A program made the position numbers and the translations under genes. A DNA stretch of 63,885 bases, taken from the NCBI GenBank assembly GCA_903929795.1, contig CAIYWC010000153.1, positions 1 to 63,885 of the forward strand, read 5' to 3'. Origin of the DNA: an uncultured Myxococcales bacterium. GTDB lineage: Bacteria > Myxococcota_A > UBA9042. Below are positions 17,984 to 26,949 of this stretch, in pieces. Below the pieces are notes generated by a model, which had not been told where the DNA came from, did no database searches, and saw only the letters and a list, made by a program, of their open reading frames with translations. How positions within the stretch are numbered: the first letter of the stretch is position 1; each line of letters begins with the position of its first letter.

Positions 17984-18463
17984 ATGAAGCAGATGACGAC
18001 GTCGCGGCGGCAATTCCTGGCGACAGGCACGGCGGGCTTGGCGGCGCTCGCGTTGGCGCCGCGCGTGCAAGCGGCCGAACCGCTGATCGCTTGGCAGAAC
18101 TGGCCGGATGGCTTGGCAAAAGCCGCCCGCGAGCACAAAGGCATCGGCCTGCTCATCTACGCCGACTGGTGTCCGCACTGTCGCGAATTGCAGCCCGTGC
18201 TGCGCGATCCGGCGACGGTGCACGCTTCGCAAGCGCTTGTCATGATTCGCCAGGATGCCGACGAGCCGGTGCCGTGGCTGCGCGAACGCTTTGGCGCGTA
18301 TGGCACCTACGTGCCGCGGCTGTTCTTTCTGCACCCGGACGGCACGCTCGCCGTGGAGATCCAGAGCGGCAATCCGAGATTTCCGTATTTCTACCAGCCG
18401 CAGCAAGGCGACGCGCTGCGGGCGGCGATGAAGCAGGCTGCGGCGTTTGGCCACAAGCATTAG
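17984..18463 (+). CDS. Tat-exported thioredoxin-like protein
   Basis: 159 aa. The N-terminus MKQMTTSRRQFLATGTAGLA carries a twin-Arg motif (SRRQFL), so export in folded form through the Tat system is expected. The mature part has a thioredoxin fold with a CPHC active site ('IYADWCPHCRELQP') and the later cis-Pro region 'TYVPRLFFLHPDG'. CPHC is typical of oxidising or isomerising DsbA-like enzymes, while the overall form resembles thioredoxin-like family-7 proteins. A role in periplasmic disulfide handling would fit the many Cys-rich lipoproteins here; this link is inference. The ribosome site is weak. Confidence 0.8.
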   Translation: MKQMTTSRRQFLATGTAGLAALALAPRVQAAEPLIAWQNWPDGLAKAAREHKGIGLLIYADWCPHCRELQPVLRDPATVHASQALVMIRQDADEPVPWLRERFGAYGTYVPRLFFLHPDGTLAVEIQSGNPRFPYFYQPQQGDALRAAMKQAAAFGHKH

Positions 18464-18472
18464 CTCTTTCAA

Positions 18473-19570
18473 CTACTTACTGGTCGGCTTGGGCGCATGT
18501 CGCGCGCGCAGCAGGTCGGCCGCGCGCAGGCGAACTGCCGACTCGCCGTGACCCTCCGCGATCGCCTTGAGCGCCGCTTGCGCCTCGGGCGCCGGCATGT
18601 CCGCCAGCGCTTGAAGCGCCGCATCCACGACGTCCAAGTGCCCGGAATCCACGCACGACACGAGCACCGGCACGCTCCTGGCGTCCCCCAGCCGGCCCAG
18701 CGCGGCCGCCGCCACCACCGCCAGATCGCGTTTGCTCGACCGCGCCAAGCCCTCCAGCGCGACGCGTGCGCGCACCAGCTTGCGCTCGCCCACCTCGCGC
18801 GCGCCCACGACCTTGCGCCAGTCCTCGTCGTCGGTCAGCAGGTCGACGACCGCGTCTTCCGGCAGCTGCCGCGCCCACAGCTCGCCCAGCGCTTGGGACG
18901 CCGCCGGCTGAAGCGCGCTCGCCAGCCGCGCCTTGAGGAACGCGTCCAGCGGCTCCTGACGCCGCGCCGGCAGCGGCAGCGTCGCGCGAAACAGGTGCTC
19001 CGCCATCTCCCCGCGGCCGTGCAGCACCGCCTGCTCGGCGTGAACGCCCACAGCGAGCACCAGCGCGCCGTCCACCGGCTCGGCTTCGACGCCGCGCGGC
19101 TTGCCGTCCGCATCAAAAAGCTGCCAGCGAACAGAGACTTCCACGCCAGCTTGGTTGCTGCCCAGGTACGTCGTCGCGGTCGGCTCGGTGGCCAGCACTT
19201 GCGGCAGCGAACGCAGTGCAGCCAACACTTCGCGCGTCACCGTGGCCTCGTCCAGACCGGCGACGATCTGGTCATCCGCCAGCTCCAGCTCGACCACCAG
19301 CGGCTGGATTTGCCAGCGGCCATCCGGCAGCGCGGCGGCTGTGGCTTGGTCGGCAGCCTCGGACGCGGCCGGCGGGTGAGCAGGCGCCCGACGGCACGCG
19401 ACGGCCTGGAGCAACAGCGCAAGACAAGCGCAGTGTGCGCGACCCAACCGCAGGGCTGGACCTGTCGCATTTCGGAGTGGACCGCTCGCGTGCTCCTCGG
19501 GGCGTACGCCGCGGATGACTGATGTTTGATCTCGAACGTCGGCCAACGTGCGTGGCGCCGCGCGGTTCAT
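18473..19570 (-). CDS. HEAT-repeat protein, probable lipoprotein
   Basis: 365 aa from the ATG that overlaps the stop of the helicase gene (ATGA). A hydrophobic stretch ending in VAC (residues ~48-60, 'CLALLLQAVAC') looks like a lipoprotein signal but sits unusually far from this start. A TTG at 19447 would place it at residue ~19 (324 aa) and may be the true start. The C-terminal ~100 residues are HEAT-like helices ('AAAALGRLGDARSVPVLVSC', 'ALQALADMPAPEAQAALKAI'). The N-terminal half is an unrecognised alpha/beta region. Function is unknown. Confidence 0.65.
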   Translation of the reverse strand: MNRAAPRTLADVRDQTSVIRGVRPEEHASGPLRNATGPALRLGRAHCACLALLLQAVACRRAPAHPPAASEAADQATAAALPDGRWQIQPLVVELELADDQIVAGLDEATVTREVLAALRSLPQVLATEPTATTYLGSNQAGVEVSVRWQLFDADGKPRGVEAEPVDGALVLAVGVHAEQAVLHGRGEMAEHLFRATLPLPARRQEPLDAFLKARLASALQPAASQALGELWARQLPEDAVVDLLTDDEDWRKVVGAREVGERKLVRARVALEGLARSSKRDLAVVAAAALGRLGDARSVPVLVSCVDSGHLDVVDAALQALADMPAPEAQAALKAIAEGHGESAVRLRAADLLRARHAPKPTSK

Positions 19571-21231
19571 GCCGGCACCTCGGCGGCGACCGGCGCCACC
19601 ACGGCGTCTTCCAGCACAACCAGGTGATGCACCGCCCGCGACGCGCCGATGTAGTGCATTTGCCTGGCTTTTTGTGGCGCCAGGTGGTTCAGCTCCGTCA
19701 GGATGACCACCGGCGCTTCCATGCCCTTGAACGCGTTGACGCCGACCACGCGCACGCAGCCCGGCTCGGCGCGATCGGTCAGGCGAATCGGCGCCAAGTC
19801 CGCGGCGCCATTCCAGACATGGCTGTTTTTCGGCGACCGTCCGGTCAGGATCACGACGTCTTCGGGCTTGACGCCGCCGTCGCCGCAAATGCGCTGCAGC
19901 ACGCGCCGCAGACCGTTCTTCGCGTGCGGCCGCAGCGGCTCGAACTCGACCGGCACACCCGCCGGCGCCACACAGCGCGCCTGCGCAAGCCGCGGCTCCA
20001 CGCCGACCAGGTGCGCGTGAATCGCCTGAGTGTTGCGCCAATTCGTGCTCAGCACCAGCGCCTCGTCGGCGCCTTCCACCGGCGCGGCGTCCGGGCGCAG
20101 CTGCTGGGCGTCGTCAAAAAACAGGTAGCGAATCGCGCGGTTCGGGTCCACCAGCAGGCTGTTCAGCGCCTGCCACCACAGCGGCAGGAAGTCCTGCGCC
20201 TCGTCGACAATCAGCGCGTCAAACCGCGGGCCATCGCGCGCCGCGGCCTGCAGCACGGCCTGTGCCAGATCGACGTCAAACCAGTGGTCCAGCTCCTTGG
20301 CCGGCAGGTGCCGCGACGGATCTATCCCAGCAATTTCATAGCATAATTCGTGAAAATGCACCGCCGTCACGTTGGGCTGATCGGCTAGCGACTCGCGCAG
20401 GTAATGGCCCAGCGCCTTGTTGAAACACGTCAGCAGCACGCGCTGGCCCTGCGCGCCCAGCAGCCGCGCCTTGTGCATGGCCAGGATGGTCTTGCCGGTG
20501 CCCGCCGGGCCGTAGATCGCCTGAAACCGCTTGCGATTCAAGTAGTCCAACACCGTCAGCTGCTGCGGGCTGAGCTGGATCAGCTGGGCCTGCTCCGCGG
20601 CAATCCGGTGGCGTAGCAGCACGCGCGCCTCGCGCGGCATCAGGAAGAGGTCTTCCAGCGCGCGCCACCACCAGCGCGACGACGCGTTGCCCTGCGCCGG
20701 GTGAATCCGCTGCCAGCGCTTGGCGAGTTTCTCCATATTTTCAGGCAATTTGGCGATCTGCTCCAGACCCAGCGCGATGTCCGCCGGCGCGTGCGACGCC
20801 AGCCCGCGCGGCGGCACCAGCACGTCCGGCAGCAGCACGGCGTGGCCATGCGCGGGCGCGCCCGGCAGCGCGGCCGGGTGATCGCGCAGGCGCGCCACCA
20901 GCGTGCGCGCGGCGTCCTCGGCCTGGCGAAACGGGTCGGGAATCACGGTCACTTGTCCGGCGCTGTCAACCTGCTGCCAGCGATCCGCCGACGGGTCGTA
21001 GCGCAAGCCGCCGTCGACCTCGACCAGCGCAAAGACGCCCCAGTCGGGGTGCGCCACCAGAAACGTCGCCTCGCCGTCGTCCAGCGGCGCATCAGGCCGC
21101 GCGCGACCCAGCCAATGTGGGCGGTGCACAACCAGCCAGTCCTGCGACAGTTTCTGGCGCAGCACGTCGAAGATCCGCAGCTCCTGAGAACTCGAGGTCG
21201 GACGCGGATTGATGGGAATCGTGCGGGCCAT
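19567..21231 (-). CDS. NERD-domain / UvrD-like superfamily 1 helicase
   Basis: 554 aa. Residues ~15-130 look like a NERD (nuclease-related) domain ('FLVAHPDWGVFALVEVDGG'). An SF1 helicase core follows, with Walker A 'IYGPAGTGKTILAMHKARLL', motif Ia 'VLLTCFNKAL', Walker B 'ALIVDEAQDFLPLWW', motif III/IV 'LVLSTNWRNTQAIH' and late motifs 'VVGVNAFKGMEAPVVIL' and 'YIGASRAVHHLVVL'. The start is the ATG before ARTIPINPRP; longer in-frame extensions run antisense through the next gene. The enzyme probably acts on DNA or RNA, perhaps in repair or defence. It is coupled to the HEAT-repeat gene downstream. Confidence 0.85.
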   Translation of the reverse strand: MARTIPINPRPTSSSQELRIFDVLRQKLSQDWLVVHRPHWLGRARPDAPLDDGEATFLVAHPDWGVFALVEVDGGLRYDPSADRWQQVDSAGQVTVIPDPFRQAEDAARTLVARLRDHPAALPGAPAHGHAVLLPDVLVPPRGLASHAPADIALGLEQIAKLPENMEKLAKRWQRIHPAQGNASSRWWWRALEDLFLMPREARVLLRHRIAAEQAQLIQLSPQQLTVLDYLNRKRFQAIYGPAGTGKTILAMHKARLLGAQGQRVLLTCFNKALGHYLRESLADQPNVTAVHFHELCYEIAGIDPSRHLPAKELDHWFDVDLAQAVLQAAARDGPRFDALIVDEAQDFLPLWWQALNSLLVDPNRAIRYLFFDDAQQLRPDAAPVEGADEALVLSTNWRNTQAIHAHLVGVEPRLAQARCVAPAGVPVEFEPLRPHAKNGLRRVLQRICGDGGVKPEDVVILTGRSPKNSHVWNGAADLAPIRLTDRAEPGCVRVVGVNAFKGMEAPVVILTELNHLAPQKARQMHYIGASRAVHHLVVLEDAVVAPVAAEVPA

Positions 21232-21299
21232 GGCTCTCGCAGCGTGCGCGGACTGTGGCGGGTGGTCAAGGTGCGTGCGCGCAAGCGGTGAGACCCGCG

Positions 21300-21329
21300 T
21301 TGAAGTTTGCCAGCGGACGGGGGTACGAT
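21300..21329 (+). promoter_or_regulatory. Putative sigma-70 promoter for a Cys-rich lipoprotein
   Basis: TTGAAG (21300-21305), an 18-bp spacer and TACGAT (21324-21329), 38 bp before the ATG at 21368, inside the divergent region with the helicase gene. Confidence 0.45.
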
Positions 21330-21367
21330 GGCCCGGTCGGTCGACCGACGCCGTGAGCGAGGCAGCG

Positions 21368-22144
21368 ATGCGCAATTTCCCAGGCCTTCTGGCAGTTCTC
21401 TTGGCAGCCGCGTTTGCTGCGTGTTCCAATGAGGCCGCCAGCGGCGGCGACGACGCAGCGCCAACGGACGACGCCACGGCCGACAGCGCAACGGATGCGG
21501 CCACCGGCGCAACAGATGCGGCAAACGACACGGCCGCGGGCAAGGACATCGCGGGGGACGCCGCGGACGCCCAAGTCGATGGTCCGAAAGACATCGGCGT
21601 CGCGGATGCCGTCGCGGATGCGCTGGGGCTGGACGCGTCGCCGCCAGACGCGGGCCAAGACAGCGCCGCGGCGACGGACGTCGATGTCAGCCTCTGCAAC
21701 ACCGCATGTGCCAGCATCGCCGCCGCCCAGTGCCCGCAGGACTCCCCGACCGCGACGTGCGTGCAAAGTTGCATCGATCTTGAGGTTGGATTTGGCGGAC
21801 AATGCCCAGCGGAAATCAAGGCTTACATGCAATGCATCGCGACAACGAAGGTGATCTGCGTCGATGGCCTGACCGACCAGAACACCTGCGCCAGCCAGAT
21901 GGCGACCATGAGCGCCTGCATGAGCGGCCCTGTCAATCCAGGCAAATGCGCCGCGGGCAGCTGCTACGGCGGCCAGGTCACGTGCGGCTGCGACACGACG
22001 TGCAACAACGTGGACGTCAAGCTGGATTGCAACGGCACGACCTGCACGTGCACGACGGCGGGCGCGGTCTCCAAGACGTTTCCGCAAGGCGCGGCGTGCA
22101 CGGGGGACGTCAGCAGCTTTCTGGCGTCCGCCTGCGTGCCGTAG
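21368..22144 (+). CDS. Lipoprotein with Asp/Ala-rich linker and Cys-rich C-terminal domain
   Basis: 258 aa. Signal peptide MRNFPGLLAVLLAAAFAAC with lipid-accepting Cys at 19. A low-complexity Asp/Ala/Thr linker of ~90 residues follows, with many 'ATDA' and 'DA' steps. The C-terminal ~145 residues hold about 20 Cys in CxxxC patterns ('CNTACASIAAAQC', 'CGCDTTCNNV'). The design of lipid anchor, flexible acidic spacer and disulfide-rich head is shared with other lipoproteins in this window. A GAGG precedes the ATG by five bases. No domain name can be given. A GH31 gene follows on the same strand after 72 bp. Confidence 0.75.
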   Translation: MRNFPGLLAVLLAAAFAACSNEAASGGDDAAPTDDATADSATDAATGATDAANDTAAGKDIAGDAADAQVDGPKDIGVADAVADALGLDASPPDAGQDSAAATDVDVSLCNTACASIAAAQCPQDSPTATCVQSCIDLEVGFGGQCPAEIKAYMQCIATTKVICVDGLTDQNTCASQMATMSACMSGPVNPGKCAAGSCYGGQVTCGCDTTCNNVDVKLDCNGTTCTCTTAGAVSKTFPQGAACTGDVSSFLASACVP

Positions 22145-22216
22145 CCCGGCTGACGGCGCGGCGATACTGGGGTAGCCTGCGGCCACGGCGCAGCCAGCCG
22201 TCAGCGCGGATGTCCC

Positions 22217-24043
22217 ATGCGAAACTCTTTGATCTTCAGCGTTTTTTACCTCATGGCGTGCGGCGGCAGCAAGGCTCCTGACACGGCGACTGGCTTGGAC
22301 GCCGTCGATGCCGTGGACATCGCCGCCGAAGCGACCGCGACGGTTGACCCGTGCGCCGCCGACCTTGCGCTCGCCAACCCGCCGACGCCGACGCTGGCCA
22401 CGCCGCGCTGGGCGTTTGAGCCCTGGATCAGCAAGGATATTTCCACCGCCGATGACACCCGCGCGTTCGTCCAGGGCTTCATCGACCGGCAGATTCCGAT
22501 CGGCGTCGTCGTGCTGGACAGCCCTTGGGAGACGAATTACCAAACCTTTCAAGCCAATCCGAGCCGCTATCCCGAGCTGCCCAAGCTTGTCGACGAGATG
22601 CACGGCAAGAACGTCAAGGTCGTGGTGTGGCTGACGTCGCTGGTGAACGACTCCAGCTTCGACTTGGAGATCGGCGGCGACACCTATGACGGGCCGTCGC
22701 CCAACTTCGCGGAAGGCAAGGCGTGCGGCCACTTCGTCGACGGCGCCGAGACGTACAGCTGGTGGAAAGGCACGGGCGCAGGCTTGGACTTCTTCTCGGC
22801 CGCGGCGCGCACGTGGTGGAACCGCCAGCAGATCGATTTGCTCCAGATTGTCGACGGTTACAAGCTGGATTTTGGCGAAATGTACATCGGCCAAGTGCCC
22901 ATGACGACCGCGCAGGGGCTGAAGTCGCTGGACGACTATTCGCAGGCCTACTACCACCAGATGCTGGCGTTTGGCGTGGCGCAAAAAGGCGCCGGCAATT
23001 TTGTGACAATGGTGCGGCCGTGGGATGAAAGCTATCAATTTCCGGGGCGTTTTTTCGCCAACAAGCAGGACGCGCCGGTGGCCTGGGTGGGCGACAACCG
23101 CCGCGATTGGGTCGGGCTGGTGGACGCGCTGAACGAGATGTTCATCTCGGCGCAGGCGGGCTACACGATGCTCGGCTCGGATGTGGGCGGCTACCTGGAC
23201 CGCGATGACAAGTCGCTGCTGACGCTCGTGCCGTACGACGCGGTGACTTTTGCCCGCTGGATCGCCGTCGGTGGCCTGGGGCCCTTCATGGAGCTGCACG
23301 GCCGCGCCAACCTGACGCCGTGGACGGTGCCGGATCACGCGGACGAGATCACCGCGGCGTACAAATACTGGGCCAGCTGGCACCACCAGTTCGCGCCGAT
23401 GCTGTTCAGCGAGGTGCGGCGCTCGCAGGCGGGCCAGGGTCCGGTGGTCATGCAGCCGGTGGGCCAGCCGGCGGACTGGCAGGGCGATTGGCGCTACACG
23501 CTGGGCCAGCGCTGGCTGGTGGCGCCGCTGACGGACGCGACGGGCAAGCGCGACGTGAAGCTGCCGGCGGGCAAGGATTGGCTGGACTGGTGGCAGCTGA
23601 GTGCCGCGCCGCTGCCGGGCGGCACGACGGTAACCGTCGATTACAGCGGCGATTTGACCAAGACGCCGCTGTATTTGGATGCTTGCTCGGTGCAGCCGTT
23701 CGTCGATGGCGACGCGCTCACGGGCCTGACCAACACACCGCACCCGGCCCAGAACGAGGGCTGGCTGGTGGCGTTCACTTCGGGGACCTGCCCGGATCAG
23801 ACGTTTGAACGGCTGGACGCGGACGGAACCCAAGTGACGGCGAAGGCGTGGTACGACGCGGGTCTGGTGGTGGTCAGGCTGTCGGCGCGGCCGAATCCGA
23901 CCTTGCTGACGTTGCGCCTGCCGGCCGCGCCCACGGGGGTGGCGAGCGCCGACAATCCGGCCATCGCGTTCGTCGTGCAAGACGGGCTGGTGTACGTCAC
24001 CCTCCCGTCGGGTGGCCCGACGACGCTGACCTTCTTGTTCTAG
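22217..24043 (+). CDS. GH31-family glycoside hydrolase lipoprotein
   Basis: 608 aa, compact for GH31. The N-terminus MRNSLIFSVFYLMAC is a lipoprotein signal. The TIM barrel (~60-400) shows the catalytic nucleophile Asp218 in 'DGYKLDFGEMY', a likely acid/base Asp293 in 'AWVGDNRRDW', and the family motif 'GSDVGGY'. Beta-sandwich domains follow to the end ('HHQFAPMLFSEV' then 'VVMQPVG', 'RWLVAPLTD'). GH31 enzymes hydrolyse alpha-glucosides, alpha-xylosides or sulfoquinovosides; the substrate cannot be read here. Lipid anchoring suggests action at the cell surface. It is preceded by the Cys-rich lipoprotein gene. Confidence 0.88.
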   Translation: MRNSLIFSVFYLMACGGSKAPDTATGLDAVDAVDIAAEATATVDPCAADLALANPPTPTLATPRWAFEPWISKDISTADDTRAFVQGFIDRQIPIGVVVLDSPWETNYQTFQANPSRYPELPKLVDEMHGKNVKVVVWLTSLVNDSSFDLEIGGDTYDGPSPNFAEGKACGHFVDGAETYSWWKGTGAGLDFFSAAARTWWNRQQIDLLQIVDGYKLDFGEMYIGQVPMTTAQGLKSLDDYSQAYYHQMLAFGVAQKGAGNFVTMVRPWDESYQFPGRFFANKQDAPVAWVGDNRRDWVGLVDALNEMFISAQAGYTMLGSDVGGYLDRDDKSLLTLVPYDAVTFARWIAVGGLGPFMELHGRANLTPWTVPDHADEITAAYKYWASWHHQFAPMLFSEVRRSQAGQGPVVMQPVGQPADWQGDWRYTLGQRWLVAPLTDATGKRDVKLPAGKDWLDWWQLSAAPLPGGTTVTVDYSGDLTKTPLYLDACSVQPFVDGDALTGLTNTPHPAQNEGWLVAFTSGTCPDQTFERLDADGTQVTAKAWYDAGLVVVRLSARPNPTLLTLRLPAAPTGVASADNPAIAFVVQDGLVYVTLPSGGPTTLTFLF

Positions 24044-24049
24044 GAGCCG

Positions 24050-24847
24050 CTACCGCCGCAAGCTCGTAAACACCCGCCGCGCGCTGACCGGATCCAGCAG
24101 GTAGCTGTAGTGCGTGAACGCCGGCATCTCGACGTTCTCGGCGCCCGCGACGATCGCCGTCGCCGCCGGCAGCAGCAGCAGGTCCGAGTGGCTCCACAGC
24201 GACGTCAGCCGTGGCATCGTCGGCGGCTCCGGCCACGGCAGCTGCGCCGCCAGGCGCGCCATAATCGCGGAATCCGGCCGCAGATCGCGGATGTGCGGCG
24301 TGCGGGCAAACCGCGCAGCTTGAGTCCCCGCGTGCGGCGTGCCCAGCGTCACCAGGTGCGCAACCTGGCCTGCCGTCTGTGGATTCTCCAGCGCCAGCCG
24401 CGCGATGATGCCGCCCATGCTGTGCGCCACCAGATCGACCTGGCTGTCCGCGGCCAAGCCGTTGGCCGCCAGCACTTCGGTGATCGCGCCGCGCAGCTGC
24501 TCGGCCATGGCGTCGAGCGCCAACTCCGGCCGAAAACCGACCGAATACGTGCGACCGCGGCCATGCAGGCGAAACCACAGGCGCAGCGGCGCGAAGTTGC
24601 TGCGGTGACCGCCCAGGCCGTGCACGAACAGGATCGGCCGGTAGCCGTCGTCGGGCAGTGGCGAGAGCGGCCGGTGGCTCGGCCCCAGCAGCGTCAGGCC
24701 CATCAGCGGCAACTGCGCGGCGTGGCGCAACAGCGCGGGATCCAACGCGTTCCAGGCGTCCAGCGCGGCGGTTCCGGCACGCCGACCGGCCACACCCAGA
24801 CCCGCGCCGACGCGCTGAAGCACAGTCTTTTCAGGGTGTTTGACCAT
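24050..24847 (-). CDS. Alpha/beta-hydrolase, lipase-like
   Basis: 265 aa from the ATG that has GGAG six bases upstream; an ATG at 24862 would add five residues. The fold is visible in 'PILFVHGLGGHRSNF' (oxyanion region), the nucleophile elbow 'VDLVAHSMGGIIARLAL' (Ser in AHSMGG), and a C-terminal His in 'AFTHYSYL'. It resembles PGAP1/triacylglycerol-lipase-type hydrolases, which cleave esters or thioesters. No signal peptide is evident. It lies 87 bp behind the DUF2723/TPR gene on the same strand and converges with the GH31 gene. Confidence 0.82.
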   Translation of the reverse strand: MVKHPEKTVLQRVGAGLGVAGRRAGTAALDAWNALDPALLRHAAQLPLMGLTLLGPSHRPLSPLPDDGYRPILFVHGLGGHRSNFAPLRLWFRLHGRGRTYSVGFRPELALDAMAEQLRGAITEVLAANGLAADSQVDLVAHSMGGIIARLALENPQTAGQVAHLVTLGTPHAGTQAARFARTPHIRDLRPDSAIMARLAAQLPWPEPPTMPRLTSLWSHSDLLLLPAATAIVAGAENVEMPAFTHYSYLLDPVSARRVFTSLRR

Positions 24848-24934
24848 CACGCGCTCCGCCATTCGGCCCAAGGGGACAGGCGCGCCGTGCGCCCGCCTCA
24901 CGCTACCGTGGAAAGCGGCGCGCGACAACCGTGC

Positions 24935-26920
24935 CTACTGCAGCAGCCCCCGCAGCTGGGCCGCGGCCGGCGGCGGCGCCTGGCTGGCCAACTCCTCCAG
25001 CCACGGCTGGGTCTCGCGCCGCGGCCGCGCGGCCACATAGGCCCGCGCATGCGCGACCGCCACGTCGGTTTGGCCGAGAAACAGCGCCGCGCGCGCCGCC
25101 GTCCGGTGCGCCCGCGCATAATCCGGCTCCGCCGCCAGCGCCCGCTCGCACAGCGCCAGCGCGCGCTGCGGATGGCTCGACTGCACCTCCAGCGACGCCA
25201 GGTTGTTCAGCACTTTGGGATCGTCGTCCGCCAAAATCACAGCCGTTTCAAGCAGTTGCCTCGCCTGATCCGCCGCCGGCAGCATCCGCGTCGCCGCGAC
25301 CAGCGCCGTCGCCGTCGCCAGGTAGTGCGTCAGCGTCGGCTGGTCCGCGCACGCCGCCGCCGTCGGACACACAGTCGCCAGCGCCGGCAGCCAACCGGCG
25401 ATGTCGGCATAGCGCGTCTTTTCCGCCACGTAGCGCGGCGACAGCCACGTCCACGGCCACGCGGTGCGAAAGCGCGCCAGCACCGCGGAATCCTCTGCTG
25501 CCATGCCCGGTTCCCAGCCGATGGGCCGATCCTGCCACGGCGCCAGCACCGCCCGCACGCGGTCCGCCACGGGCCGTTGCGCCTCGACGACGGTCGCCGC
25601 ATCCGCCAGCCCGACCTCACCGAGCCGCTCCGCCGTCGCCCGCAGCATCCGCGGATCGCGCAGCAGCGCCAGCGACAGGCACGGCGAATCGGGCCGCGCA
25701 CCCTCAGCGGTCTGCAGCCACACGCACGCGGAATTCACATGGTCCGACGAGGCAAAAAGCACCGCGCCCGGCGGCACGTCGCGCAGCAGCCGATCCGCCA
25801 GCCGCCCGCCCGCCCGCAGGTCCGCGTCCGGCCGCAGCTGCAGCAGCAGCGCCGCGTGCAGCCCGACAAACACCAGCGCCGGCGCCAGCGCCACGCCCGG
25901 CCGCCACGCCACCAGCGCCGCCAGGCCGTGCGCCGCCAGCAGCCCGAGTCCCAGCAGCACGAGCAGCCCGGCCTGATCGTCGCGCAGGCCCATTGGGTTG
26001 ATGAACGCGGAGTAGAGCGCGTCGGCCAGCATCATCGCGATGAGCGGGAGCAGCGCATGGCGTCGCTCCAGGTGCACCGCGCCGAGCAAGCTCAGCGGCA
26101 GCAGCCACTTGGCGTCGCGCCAGACCAGGTGCGCCAGCGCGGGAAGACCATTGTGGCCGATGCGGTCGGCATGCGCGGCGCGGATCGTCGCGGCGGTCAG
26201 GTGATCGCGTAGCGCGGCCCATGTGCGAACATCGCCCCAGGAAAACGCGGGCTTGCGCCAAGCCGCCAGCGGCAGGTAGACGAGCGCGGCCGCGCTGAGC
26301 AGCACCAGCAGACCGGCAATGCCCAGCGCGCGCGGCTTCTGGGCCCGCGGCGTGTGCCAGAACGCCGGCAGCAGCGCCAAACCGGGCAGCAGGGCTGCTT
26401 CCACGTGGATGCCCGCGCCAAAGCCCGTGAGCAGCGCCAGCCACGCCACGCGCACACCGCCGGTCTGCGTATGCCACGCCCACAGCGCCGCGGCCGCGAC
26501 GAGCCAGGTCGGCGCATACACCTCCGCCGCACGCATGTGCATCGCAATCGCCGGGAGCGTCAGCGGCAGCAGCCACAGCACCGGCCGCAGCCAGCGCTGG
26601 ATGCGACCCGGTTGGCCGGGCTCTGGCCACGCACGCCATACCAGCGCCACGGCGGCGACGGCGCACAGCGTCCCCAGCAGGTGCACGCGCCACGCAGCGT
26701 TTCCCAGCGGCAGGCGAGCCAGCGCGTGGCCCGCGAGGTCAAACAGCGCGAAACCGGTCGGATGCGGCACGCCCAGCTGCACCGCGGCGCCAGCCAGCTC
26801 ACCGCTGTCAAACCAGGCAACTGAAGGCGCGAGCAGCCAGACAAACGCCGCGACCACCCAGGCAAATGGCCACAACAGCGCTTGGGCGTCAGGTTCAGAA
26901 GGTGCGGCCGAATCAGCCAT
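24935..26920 (-). CDS. DUF2723/PMT-like membrane protein with C-terminal TPRs
   Basis: 661 aa. About ten membrane helices fill residues ~15-390. The N-terminal motif 'AWFDSGELAGAAVQLGVPHP' is characteristic of DUF2723 proteins, relatives of protein O-mannosyltransferases (GT-C fold); the acidic pair after the first helix is the usual catalytic site. A soluble region with TPR-like helices follows (~555-645: 'DPKVLNNLASLEVQSSHPQR', 'EPDYARAHRTAARAALFLGQ'). It may transfer sugar to exported proteins or lipids; that is family knowledge, not shown here. It is 29 bp downstream of the Kelch-type lipoprotein gene. Confidence 0.8.
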   Translation of the reverse strand: MADSAAPSEPDAQALLWPFAWVVAAFVWLLAPSVAWFDSGELAGAAVQLGVPHPTGFALFDLAGHALARLPLGNAAWRVHLLGTLCAVAAVALVWRAWPEPGQPGRIQRWLRPVLWLLPLTLPAIAMHMRAAEVYAPTWLVAAAALWAWHTQTGGVRVAWLALLTGFGAGIHVEAALLPGLALLPAFWHTPRAQKPRALGIAGLLVLLSAAALVYLPLAAWRKPAFSWGDVRTWAALRDHLTAATIRAAHADRIGHNGLPALAHLVWRDAKWLLPLSLLGAVHLERRHALLPLIAMMLADALYSAFINPMGLRDDQAGLLVLLGLGLLAAHGLAALVAWRPGVALAPALVFVGLHAALLLQLRPDADLRAGGRLADRLLRDVPPGAVLFASSDHVNSACVWLQTAEGARPDSPCLSLALLRDPRMLRATAERLGEVGLADAATVVEAQRPVADRVRAVLAPWQDRPIGWEPGMAAEDSAVLARFRTAWPWTWLSPRYVAEKTRYADIAGWLPALATVCPTAAACADQPTLTHYLATATALVAATRMLPAADQARQLLETAVILADDDPKVLNNLASLEVQSSHPQRALALCERALAAEPDYARAHRTAARAALFLGQTDVAVAHARAYVAARPRRETQPWLEELASQAPPPAAAQLRGLLQ

Positions 26921-26949
26921 CGCCGCTCGCTTGTGGCCCGGGTGGGCGG

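Noticed and set aside
21266..23980. 904-aa minus-strand ORF across the Cys-rich lipoprotein and GH31 genes
   Set aside because: The plus-strand genes have signal peptides, catalytic motifs and promoters; the minus product is Arg/His-rich low complexity.
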